Below are positions 6,291-12,812 of a DNA stretch of 17,387 nt, piece by piece. The notes beneath the pieces were generated by a model. It had not been told where the DNA came from. It did not search any database and saw only the letters and a list, made by a program, of their open reading frames with translations. Origin of the DNA: Kiritimatiellia bacterium (GTDB lineage: Bacteria > Verrucomicrobiota > Kiritimatiellia > RFP12 > UBA1067); contig JAEDMC010000042.1 of assembly GCA_016303225.1 (NCBI GenBank), forward strand, positions 1 to 17,387, written 5' to 3'. The position numbers and the translations under genes are program-made. How positions within the stretch are numbered: the first letter of the stretch is position 1; each line of letters starts with the position of its first letter.

Positions 6291-6997
6291 GGTTTCATTC
6301 TCTCCAGTACGCGCTTTGCCTGACGTGCGACCGCGTCGGACGGATCAATCACCTCCGCGCGTCCCGCACAAACTTTCTCGATGACCGACTTCAGGTGCGG
6401 AAAATGCGTACACCCGAGAACGATCTTGTCGGCCCCGGCCTTCAAGAGCGGCTCAATGCGCCGGCGAACGACAGGCTCTAGACGGACTAGATGCTCTAAA
6501 TCTTCTAGTTTTTCTAGAACTTCTAGAACGCCCAACCCTCGGTAGGCCTTCTCAACCTCAGTGACAAACTCGTCGGCCTGAACCGCCAAGACCGTCACGT
6601 TCTTCGCGAACTTCGCCTTCGTCTCATTGTAGAGCCGCCCGTGGAATGTTCCCGCCGTCGCGAGGACGCCGACGACGCCCGTCTTCGACCGAAGCGCCGC
6701 GGGCTTCACAGCGGGTTCGAGTCCGACGAACGGGATTTCCGGATACTTCGCCCTCAGATAGTCGATCGCCGCCGCCGTCGCCGTGTTACAGGCGACCACG
6801 ATCATCTTGCAGTTCTTCTTGAGGAGCTTCTTCACGTTCGCCTCGCTGAGGCGGATGATCTCCTCCGTCGGCTTGTTGCCATAGGGACAGTTCTTCGAGT
6901 CGGCGATATAGACAGTCTCCTCGTTCGGGCAGAGCTTCTTAAAGGCTCTCAGGATACACGTTCCACCAATGCCGCTGTCGAAAAAGCCGACCTTCAT
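6287..6997 (-). CDS. murI: Glutamate racemase
   Basis: Interconverts L- and D-glutamate to supply D-Glu for peptidoglycan. Seen are DSGIGG (7-12), CPYG, catalytic Cys70 in ACNTAT and the second catalytic Cys196 in GCTHFP. The 236-residue length is slightly below the usual 255-270. Residues 157-174 (VLEVLEKLEDLEHLVRLE) are encoded exactly by six 9-bp repeat units and form a three-residue LEx repeat between the two catalytic halves. The ATG overlaps the stop of the release-factor-like gene (ATGA), and the gene's stop overlaps the SDR start. As D-Glu is essential for the wall, the gene is presumably functional despite the array. Confidence 0.96.
   Translation of the reverse strand: MKVGFFDSGIGGTCILRAFKKLCPNEETVYIADSKNCPYGNKPTEEIIRLSEANVKKLLKKNCKMIVVACNTATAAAIDYLRAKYPEIPFVGLEPAVKPAALRSKTGVVGVLATAGTFHGRLYNETKAKFAKNVTVLAVQADEFVTEVEKAYRGLGVLEVLEKLEDLEHLVRLEPVVRRRIEPLLKAGADKIVLGCTHFPHLKSVIEKVCAGRAEVIDPSDAVARQAKRVLERMKP
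6476..6529. repeat. Nonamer array (TTCTAGAAC) inside murI
   Basis: Six 9-bp units in perfect register (54 bp), two of them exact TTCTAGAAC and the others degenerate with a CTA core. The array starts exactly at codon 157. Only some frames are open, because one frame of the unit contains TAG; murI uses the Leu-Glu frame. Confidence 0.95.
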
Positions 6998-7395
6998 TCA
7001 ACCTCGACTTTCTTCCGCATCGCCTTGATCTCGGAATGGGCGTGCTTGTCGGCGAGCATCTTCTGCTTCTGGCGCCGGGACCGACGGCGTTTCTGACGAC
7101 GGATCTTCTCCGCCTTCTGCCGCGCGGCGGATTTGCGCTTGTGCTCGTTGTCGAGAATCGTCTCGGCAAGCATTCGCCGTGCGAGCCACCGGTTGTCCTC
7201 TCGGCTGCGCGACTCGCCGACCTTCACCGCGACACCGCTCGGCCCGTGCGAGAGCCGCACGACCGACGAGGTCTTGTTCGTCTTCTGTCCGCCAGGGCCA
7301 CCGCCCATGATGAAGCTTTCCTCAAGGTCATCCTCATAGACGGATGCCTCGGCCATCAGCTTGCGAATCGCCTCGATTTTCTCAGGACTAATCAT
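6994..7395 (-). CDS. Release-factor-like peptidyl-tRNA hydrolase (GGQ domain only)
   Basis: A 133-residue protein with the class I release-factor catalytic motif GGPGGQ (32-37) followed by KTNKTSSVVRL. It has no codon-recognition domains. The C-terminal half is strongly basic (KIRRQKRRRSRRQKQK), like the ribosome-binding tails of ArfB and mitochondrial mtRF-R/C12orf65. By family knowledge it should hydrolyse peptidyl-tRNA on stalled ribosomes or released 50S subunits rather than read stop codons. The ATG overlaps the pncC stop (ATGA), and its stop overlaps murI. Exact subfamily is uncertain. Confidence 0.88.
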   Translation of the reverse strand: MISPEKIEAIRKLMAEASVYEDDLEESFIMGGGPGGQKTNKTSSVVRLSHGPSGVAVKVGESRSREDNRWLARRMLAETILDNEHKRKSAARQKAEKIRRQKRRRSRRQKQKMLADKHAHSEIKAMRKKVEVE

Positions 7396-7859
7396 GCCGC
7401 TCCAATCGTCAGCATACCGAGCGCATGCGTAATCGCCTGCTCGCGCACCTTCGCGCGGTCGCCGCGGAAAATCGCCTTCTCCGTCCGGACGCCATCCTTC
7501 GTCGCGAGTCCGAACCAGACGAGCCCGACCGGCTTCTCGTCCGAGCCGCCGTCCGGTCCCGCGATGCCCGTCAGCGACACGGCGAGATCGGTCTTCAAAA
7601 GCCGCCGCACCCCTTCCGCCATCTGCGAGGCGACTTGCGGCGACACGGCGCCATATTCGTCCAGCGCTTGGGCAGCAACGCCCAAGACGTCCCGCTTCAC
7701 CTCGTTCGCATAGCTGATGATGCCGCCCGCGAAAACGGCGCTCGATCCGGGCACAGCGGTAATCGCGCTTCCAACCCCGCCGCCCGTGCAGCTCTCCGCC
7801 GTCGCGCAGGTGAGACCCTGCGCCTTCAGAAGCGCAACGAGTTTTTCAGCGACCGTCAT
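7392..7859 (-). CDS. pncC: Nicotinamide-nucleotide amidase (CinA C-terminal domain)
   Basis: A stand-alone CinA C-terminal domain of 155 residues, the normal size for PncC, which deamidates NMN to nicotinate mononucleotide in pyridine-nucleotide salvage. Signature sequence is seen: AESCTGGGVGSAIT (20-33), with the nucleophilic Ser, then SYANEVKRDVLGV, and TGIAGPDGGSDEKPVGLVW. The start ATG lies one base after the serine-hydrolase stop (TAAGATG). Its stop overlaps the following gene by ATGA. No array is present. Confidence 0.94.
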   Translation of the reverse strand: MTVAEKLVALLKAQGLTCATAESCTGGGVGSAITAVPGSSAVFAGGIISYANEVKRDVLGVAAQALDEYGAVSPQVASQMAEGVRRLLKTDLAVSLTGIAGPDGGSDEKPVGLVWFGLATKDGVRTEKAIFRGDRAKVREQAITHALGMLTIGAA

Positions 7860-7860
7860 C

Positions 7861-9351
7861 TTACTTCGACTCCAGCCTGCAACCGCCCATTGCGTAAAAC
7901 TGCCCCGTGAGCTTGCCGTCTTTGACGATGAATTCCAGGTACCCGGTCGTACCGGTCAAGTAGGCCTTCAGGTGAAAACCACCTGTGACAAATCCGCAGG
8001 ATGCCATCGTCGTGTGCTCGCCAATGTAGGCACCGAGCCCCTCGTAGTTCTCGGTGTCGATGCGAATCGAGCCCTCCTGCCATTCGCCTGTTCCAGCGGG
8101 GAATTTCTGCTCGCCGGCTCGTGTCACAAGCGTACAAATGCAGCCGCCGCCATCCTTGGGATCGAACCGTACGGACTTGAACCCGCGGGCATTCTCCCGG
8201 AGCGAGAATTCAAAAGGCGTTGTCCACTTCCTCGCCCGAGCAAATTCAACCGGCTTGATCGCCAGCTTCGCGAGCCGATCGGCGAGCTTCTTCTGCGCGG
8301 ACGGATTCTCGGCGAGCGGCGCGTCCTTCAGCACCGGCAGCAGGTTGTCCCAGATGAGATCAAGTTCCTTCGGAAAATCACCTAGGCCCGCATGCGCAGA
8401 GACGACCATGTCCTTCTCCGGAATGACGACGGTATACTGTCCGCCCGCACCGTCAGCGCGGTACGCGCCATGGCGGCAGCGCCAGAACTGGAAGCCGTAG
8501 CCCTGCTCCCAGTCGGTCCCCTCGCCCAGCGCCTTCACGCCGACGTTCTGCCAGCCGCTCCACGTCTGCCGCGTCGTCGCCAGCGACACCCAGTCGGACG
8601 AGAGAACGCGCTTGCCATCCCAATCGCCGCGATTGAGATAGAGCTGACCGAAGCGAGCCAGCTCGCGCGTCGTCATGTTCATGCCCCAGCCGCCGCACGG
8701 GATGCCCTGCGGCGAACAGGTTGTCCACGCCTTGGTGATGCCGATCTGATCGAACATGTTCTTCTGGAGATAGTCCATCATCTTCATGCCGCTCTTCTTC
8801 TCGACGATGGCCGCAAGCATGTAGGTCGCGTCCGAATCGTACTTGAAGCCCGTCCCGGGCTTGCGGAAGAAATCCTTCGACAGGAACTCCTTCACCCAGT
8901 CTCCGCCGTCGCGCAGAAGATGGTCCTTCTTGCCGACGTTCATCGTGAGGAGATCGCGAACCCTGAGTTGCGCCAGGTTCTCCGACACCTTCGCCGGGAC
9001 TTCGTTCGAGAAGATGTCGACGATGCGCTCGTCGAGGTCGATCTTGCCGCGGTCGGCGAGGAGCCCGATTGCGGACGACGTGAAGCTCTTAGAATGCGAA
9101 TAGAGCATGTGCGTCTCGTTCAGCGTGTCGAACGGCTTCCAGCTGCCCTCGGCAATCACCTTACCGTGGCGGACGATCACGAAGCCGTGCATCGCGCCGA
9201 GATCGCCGGCGTCGAATGTCTTCTCGCAGCCGTCGATGAATTTTAGAATCGCCTCGCTCGGCACGCCCTGCGATTCCGGCGTCGCCGGTTCCATCAGCGC
9301 AAATGCGGATGCGGCGCACAGCGCGCTGACCATTACCATCAGTGTCTTCAC
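7861..9351 (-). CDS. Secreted serine hydrolase, class C beta-lactamase-like
   Basis: A 496-residue exported protein. It starts with a signal peptide (MKTLMVMVSALCAASAFA) from a GTG start; GAAAGGA lies about 12 bases upstream. The beta-lactamase/PBP-like fold is shown by Ser85-x-x-Lys88 in YSHSKSFTS, Tyr171 in KYDSDATYML, and GAYRADGAGGQYTVVIPEKDMV near the third motif position. After about residue 360 there is an additional C-terminal beta-rich region with no motif I recognise. Substrate is unknown; such proteins can be peptidases or esterases and need not be antibiotic resistance factors. It follows another secreted enzyme by 21 bp, so the two are probably co-transcribed. Confidence 0.87.
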   Translation of the reverse strand: MKTLMVMVSALCAASAFALMEPATPESQGVPSEAILKFIDGCEKTFDAGDLGAMHGFVIVRHGKVIAEGSWKPFDTLNETHMLYSHSKSFTSSAIGLLADRGKIDLDERIVDIFSNEVPAKVSENLAQLRVRDLLTMNVGKKDHLLRDGGDWVKEFLSKDFFRKPGTGFKYDSDATYMLAAIVEKKSGMKMMDYLQKNMFDQIGITKAWTTCSPQGIPCGGWGMNMTTRELARFGQLYLNRGDWDGKRVLSSDWVSLATTRQTWSGWQNVGVKALGEGTDWEQGYGFQFWRCRHGAYRADGAGGQYTVVIPEKDMVVSAHAGLGDFPKELDLIWDNLLPVLKDAPLAENPSAQKKLADRLAKLAIKPVEFARARKWTTPFEFSLRENARGFKSVRFDPKDGGGCICTLVTRAGEQKFPAGTGEWQEGSIRIDTENYEGLGAYIGEHTTMASCGFVTGGFHLKAYLTGTTGYLEFIVKDGKLTGQFYAMGGCRLESK

Positions 9352-9372
9352 GTTCTGTTCGGTTCCTTTCTC

Positions 9373-10821
9373 CTATTCGAATCGCAAGGTCCAGAGCTGC
9401 AGCTTCAGCCGCTCGTCAAGCAGCTTGCCGTTCAGCTCGGGCGAATGGATGACCCACCCGCCCTTGATGTCCACAGTCTCCAGCGACGGACAGTTCTTGA
9501 ACGAACCGAGCTGCTCGCGCGGTCTGACAGTCACCTCGTTCGCTCCCGTCGTCAGCACCTCGAGCGCGGCGAAAAGGAAGTCCGCCGGACCGATCTTCGC
9601 GCCACCGACGGCAATCTGCGGCGGGATGAAGGTTGCGAGGTCCATCCACGAGGCCGCCTCGGCCAAATCACTCGCCTTGACGACGACCGGTTGCATGACA
9701 CCCTGCGGCGGATAGACGAAACCATGCACCTTGCCCGGCACGCCGGGAGTCCGTCCGCGCAGCAGCTCGACGACCGCATGGAAAACATCTGCGACGCACC
9801 ACGAGGCCGGGGACGAAATCGCGCCGAAGTCCTTCTCGAGGGCGGCCTTGATCGCCGGCAGGTCCTGCTTCGTGATGACGACGCGCGGCTTCAGCTTCGT
9901 CTTCTCGGCAAGCGTATCCGTAAAGACGAAACGGGTGTCGGCCTTGATGCGACGGACGAACGCGCGGAAGTTGCGGTAGAACGCCGCCGTCACCTCCTTC
10001 GGACGGTTCTCGACCTGCTTCCACTGGCCCCATTCGACCAGGTTCGCACCCCTGTAGTTCGGGCCGTCCCAATGCGCCTTCTTGATGACCATGTGCGGAT
10101 GCAGCGAAAAGACCACGCCGTCCAGCTTCGCTGCACGGTCAAGCACCTGGTCGAAATCCGGAAGTTTCCAGCCTTCTCCGCCGGGGATGAGCTCCTCAAG
10201 CGCCATGATGTGGTCATACGGCAGCTGATAGAGATTGCAGTACCACATGCCCCAGCGCCGGTTGCCCGGCGGCACCAGGCCGGCCGCTCCGCTCGGCGCG
10301 GAGGCGTCCTCGGCGAACCCGCCGCCGCCGTAGAACGTCATGCCCAGATCGGCAAAGGCGTAGAGCGAGGCATACGACCAGCTGTTTCCGGGCGGGACGG
10401 CATAGTCAATGTGCTGGAGCCCAAAGGCGGCCTTCAGCATGCCGACGCCCTCAGCCTCGTCCGCCAGCACGTTCGCACAGGCGATGCGCGCGTTCGCCAT
10501 GTCAGAGCGCTCGCAGACCGTCGGATGCACGCTGTGCTTCAGCGTCTGCGTGCCGATTGCGTGCGGCCTCAGCGCATCAATCACATCGCGCCGGTTGAGC
10601 CGCACGAGCTCGCGGGCGAGATAGCCGACGATGTTGTACTCGCCCTTCACGCCCTCCTCGGTCAGGATCTTCGCCGTATCGCGGATTGCATCGTTCGATT
10701 CGTCGCAGGTGAAGTCTTCGGTGTCGAAGAAGAACATCACCTTCGTCGGCGCCGCCTGAACGGCAGCCGCGAACAGGGGAGACACGGAAACGACGGACAA
10801 CAGCAACATGAGCTTTTTCAT
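9373..10821 (-). CDS. Secreted polysaccharide-deacetylase-like protein
   Basis: A 482-residue exported protein with a signal peptide ending about VQA at residue 23. Its N-terminal half looks like a NodB-type deacetylase: FFFDTEDF (30-37) for the metal-binding Asp motif, and KHSVHP (95-100) for the His pair. The His spacing is H-x-x-H, one residue shorter than the usual H-x-x-x-H. VFSLHPHM may be the later His motif. The last roughly 150 residues are of unknown type. The start immediately follows the thiN stop (TAAATG), with AGAAAGGA before it inside thiN. It probably acts on an external or wall glycan; the substrate cannot be named. Confidence 0.72.
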   Translation of the reverse strand: MKKLMLLLSVVSVSPLFAAAVQAAPTKVMFFFDTEDFTCDESNDAIRDTAKILTEEGVKGEYNIVGYLARELVRLNRRDVIDALRPHAIGTQTLKHSVHPTVCERSDMANARIACANVLADEAEGVGMLKAAFGLQHIDYAVPPGNSWSYASLYAFADLGMTFYGGGGFAEDASAPSGAAGLVPPGNRRWGMWYCNLYQLPYDHIMALEELIPGGEGWKLPDFDQVLDRAAKLDGVVFSLHPHMVIKKAHWDGPNYRGANLVEWGQWKQVENRPKEVTAAFYRNFRAFVRRIKADTRFVFTDTLAEKTKLKPRVVITKQDLPAIKAALEKDFGAISSPASWCVADVFHAVVELLRGRTPGVPGKVHGFVYPPQGVMQPVVVKASDLAEAASWMDLATFIPPQIAVGGAKIGPADFLFAALEVLTTGANEVTVRPREQLGSFKNCPSLETVDIKGGWVIHSPELNGKLLDERLKLQLWTLRFE

Positions 10822-11457
10822 TTAGTTCCTTTCTGCAAAATACACATAGACTGGATGCGTCGCCGTCAGGCTGACACGCGTAGTTGTCGTCCGGTTCAGC
10901 GTCGCACAATAAAGGTTCTTGAACTTCACGTCGTCCAATGGCCATTGAAGGCCCTTCGACGTCATCCGCGTCTTCGGATCGGGTGCGAAAATCGAGACCG
11001 CCGCACCCTTCGCGACCCTGAAAGACGCCTTGCCGCGAACCGGAACGAAGCGTCCGCGGTCCGTAACAATCTCGCACCCGTAGTCGAGTGCACGAAAGAC
11101 ATTCCCAATCGCATGGTCTTCGCGCTTCCCGGTCGCCCCGACGATGACAGGGTTTCGCCAGCCTTGTTTCGCGCAGTACGTCATCGCCTTCTCCAGATCG
11201 TTGGTGTCCTGCTCGGGAACACAAGCGACTTCAGGAAGCTCTTGAGATTTGAGATCTGAAATCTGAGACCTGAAATTCTCAGACCGAATGCTGTCGAAAT
11301 CACCGACAATCACATCGGGCCAGCGGCGGAATCGCCGGCGATAGGCATCGGCCGCACCATCACAGCAGACGACGCGCGCCGCCGCCGCGATGAGCCGCCA
11401 TGCTGCCCCGCCCTTCTTCGGGAACTCCCCGTTTGCAACTATTACCGTCTCTACCAT
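10822..11457 (-). CDS. thiN: Thiamine pyrophosphokinase
   Basis: Transfers pyrophosphate from ATP to thiamine to make the cofactor TPP. At 211 residues it has the bacterial family size. Seen are VCCDGAAD (30-37), the metal-binding GDFDS (52-56), QDTNDLEKA (83-91) and GATGKREDHAIGN. Residues about 61-73 (NFRSQISDLKSQE), just after GDFDSI, come from a heptamer array related to that in glxK. The ATG at 11457 lies inside another heptamer array that covers the maf-thiN junction. A TAAATG junction links it to the deacetylase-like gene. Confidence 0.93.
   Translation of the reverse strand: MVETVIVANGEFPKKGGAAWRLIAAAARVVCCDGAADAYRRRFRRWPDVIVGDFDSIRSENFRSQISDLKSQELPEVACVPEQDTNDLEKAMTYCAKQGWRNPVIVGATGKREDHAIGNVFRALDYGCEIVTDRGRFVPVRGKASFRVAKGAAVSIFAPDPKTRMTSKGLQWPLDDVKFKNLYCATLNRTTTTRVSLTATHPVYVYFAERN
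11241..11275. repeat. Heptamer array (YYTGARA) inside thiN
   Basis: Five 7-bp units in register, such as TTTGAGA, TCTGAAA and CCTGAAA, followed by a degenerate tail to about 11286. Same family and orientation as 3751-3792 in glxK. The peptides are alike (QISDLKSQ and QISDFKFQ). Confidence 0.9.
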
Positions 11458-11481
11458 CTACCAACTGCCATCTGCCAACTA
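11454..11481. repeat. Heptamer array (CCAWCTR) spanning the maf-thiN junction
   Basis: Four 7-bp units, CCATCTA, CCAACTG, CCATCTG and CCAACTA, 28 bp. It contains the thiN start codon (11457-11455) at one end and the maf stop codon (11481-11479) at the other. Weaker related words continue into the 3' end of maf. Confidence 0.9.
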
Positions 11482-12066
11482 AACCACCAACTTCCATTCC
11501 CTGAGCGGCTCCACGGGCAGCCCCATGATGTTCTCGTAGCTGCCGGTGTAGCTCTCGACGATGAGGTCGCCCGACTCGTCGATGTCGTACGCGCCCGCAC
11601 GGTCCGTCGGCTTCACCCGCGCGACGTACTCGTCGATCATCGCGTCCGAAAGCTTGCGGAACTTCACCTTGGATTCAACGATTGCGAAACGCTGTTCGTC
11701 GTCTTCCGTCGCATCGGGCGGCAGATACGCCACGCCTGTAAAGACGGAATGCACCTTGTCGGACATCATCCGCAGATACTCCGCCGCCTCGGACAGATCC
11801 TTCGGTTTGCCAAGAATCCGGTTGCGGAACCACACAACGGTATCGGCGGCGAGAATGCCACCCGAACTTCCACCCGCGGCTTTGAAACCAGCCCAAACCT
11901 TCAAGCAGGCGTTCTGCTCGACAATCGAGCCCGTCTCTTCCGCGTCATATGTTCGCTCGGGCTCGATTGCCACCTCTTCGGCATCGGTCTTGACCACACG
12001 GAACTGCACACCGAGTTTTTTGAGGATTTTCGCCCGACGAGGGCTGCCGCTCGCCAAGATCAGCAT
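11479..12066 (-). CDS. maf: Maf-family nucleoside triphosphate pyrophosphatase
   Basis: House-cleaning nucleotide pyrophosphatase that hydrolyses non-canonical or pyrimidine NTPs to NMPs. Seen are the N-terminal LILASGSPRR (2-11), the catalytic-region ADTVVW, GKPKDLSEA, and DRAGAYDIDESG near the C-terminus. In this last motif the usual AGAYGIQ reads AGAYDID, a modest deviation. The length of 195 residues is normal. The ATG overlaps the end of rsmE by seven bases. The stop codon lies inside a heptamer array shared with thiN. Confidence 0.94.
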   Translation of the reverse strand: MLILASGSPRRAKILKKLGVQFRVVKTDAEEVAIEPERTYDAEETGSIVEQNACLKVWAGFKAAGGSSGGILAADTVVWFRNRILGKPKDLSEAAEYLRMMSDKVHSVFTGVAYLPPDATEDDEQRFAIVESKVKFRKLSDAMIDEYVARVKPTDRAGAYDIDESGDLIVESYTGSYENIMGLPVEPLREWKLVV

Positions 12067-12812
12067 TGGTCAAACTCCTTCATCAGCTGCGCCAGAAGCG
12101 CAATGGTCGCCGTATCGGTACGCAGGATACGCGAGCCCAGCGAATAGCGCGCAAAGCCATGCTCCTCAAGAAGCGTCACCTCCTCGTCAGTCCACCCACC
12201 CTCCGGACCGACGGCGAGGAGGATTGCTCGATTGTTCGATCGTTCTGGCTGTTCGATCGTTCGATTCCCGTCGTACGGGTGCGCGACGATTCGCTTCGCC
12301 TCCGGCCAAAGCGTGTCGAGCTCTTCTTTCACGAACTTGCGGAAGTTTCGCCGTGTCTCGAGGGTCGGCAGAATCGAGGTGCCGGCCTGCATAAGACCGT
12401 CAACGAGGAGAGGACGGTAGTTCTCCGGCTTCAGCAGCGTCGCGCCCCAGAAGTCCTTCTCGACCTTCTTGGCCCCCACGAGAAAGATACGTCCAACGCC
12501 CATTGTCGCGAGCTGCGGCAGCAGCCGCTTCATCACGCGCGGCCGCGGCGGCGCCAGGATGAGATCAACCCACGGTCGGAGGGAGCGCTTGTCGTGGGAA
12601 CAGGCGACGGTGATTTCAGGACTTGAGACGGAAGACGGGGGACGGGTGATGCCCGTGATGACGCCGGTTCCGATGAAACCGCCGATCTCGCCGGTCTTCA
12701 GCACCTGCCCGACTTCGCCGTGCAGCACGTTCATCACGTGTTCTGCACGTTCTCCGCCGAAGGTGGCGATGCCGTCGACGATCTCGTCCTTCTCGAAGAG
12801 GATGCGATTCAT
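12060..12812 (-). CDS. rsmE: 16S rRNA m3U1498 methyltransferase
   Basis: SPOUT-class methyltransferase that methylates N3 of U1498 in 16S rRNA using SAM. Seen are the N-terminal RNA-binding part (MNRILFEKDE..., GERAEHVMNVLH), LILAPPRPRVMKRLLPQLATMGVGRI, and the SAM-binding knot LAVGPEGGWTDEEV with LGSRILRTDTA. At 250 residues it is near normal size. Two arrays are built into the coding sequence: one at residues 55-64 (TRPPSSVSS) between the two domains, and one at 184-197 (RTIEQPERSNNR), directly before the knot. The start overlaps the murA stop by ATGA. Confidence 0.95.
   Translation of the reverse strand: MNRILFEKDEIVDGIATFGGERAEHVMNVLHGEVGQVLKTGEIGGFIGTGVITGITRPPSSVSSPEITVACSHDKRSLRPWVDLILAPPRPRVMKRLLPQLATMGVGRIFLVGAKKVEKDFWGATLLKPENYRPLLVDGLMQAGTSILPTLETRRNFRKFVKEELDTLWPEAKRIVAHPYDGNRTIEQPERSNNRAILLAVGPEGGWTDEEVTLLEEHGFARYSLGSRILRTDTATIALLAQLMKEFDQC
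12222..12262. repeat. Octamer array (GATYGTTC) inside rsmE
   Basis: Five units: four 8-bp GATYGYTC-like units and one 9-bp variant (TGGCTGTTC), ending beside a degenerate GATTCCCG. Same family and same orientation relative to the gene as 5181-5204 in queH-birA. Confidence 0.9.
12622..12649. repeat. Heptamer array (CGGRRGA) inside rsmE
   Basis: Four 7-bp units: CTTGAGA, CGGAAGA, CGGGGGA and CGGGTGA. It shares AGGACTTGAGACG with the reverse complement of the queH-birA arrays, so the family sits in the opposite orientation here. The heptamer is stop-free on both strands. Confidence 0.88.

Noticed and set aside
8392..9246. 284-codon open frame on the plus strand
   Set aside because: Antisense to the serine hydrolase, with no signal, motif or plausible start context.
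7861..9351. The beta-lactamase-fold protein as an antibiotic resistance gene
   Set aside because: It has only the general SxxK/Tyr framework, a Tyr-Asp-Ser second motif and a large extra domain. Most such proteins are other hydrolases.
9445..11259. 604-codon open frame on the plus strand
   Set aside because: It runs antisense through the deacetylase-like gene and thiN, both of which have clear family or export signals. Its own sequence is Arg-rich and unrecognisable.
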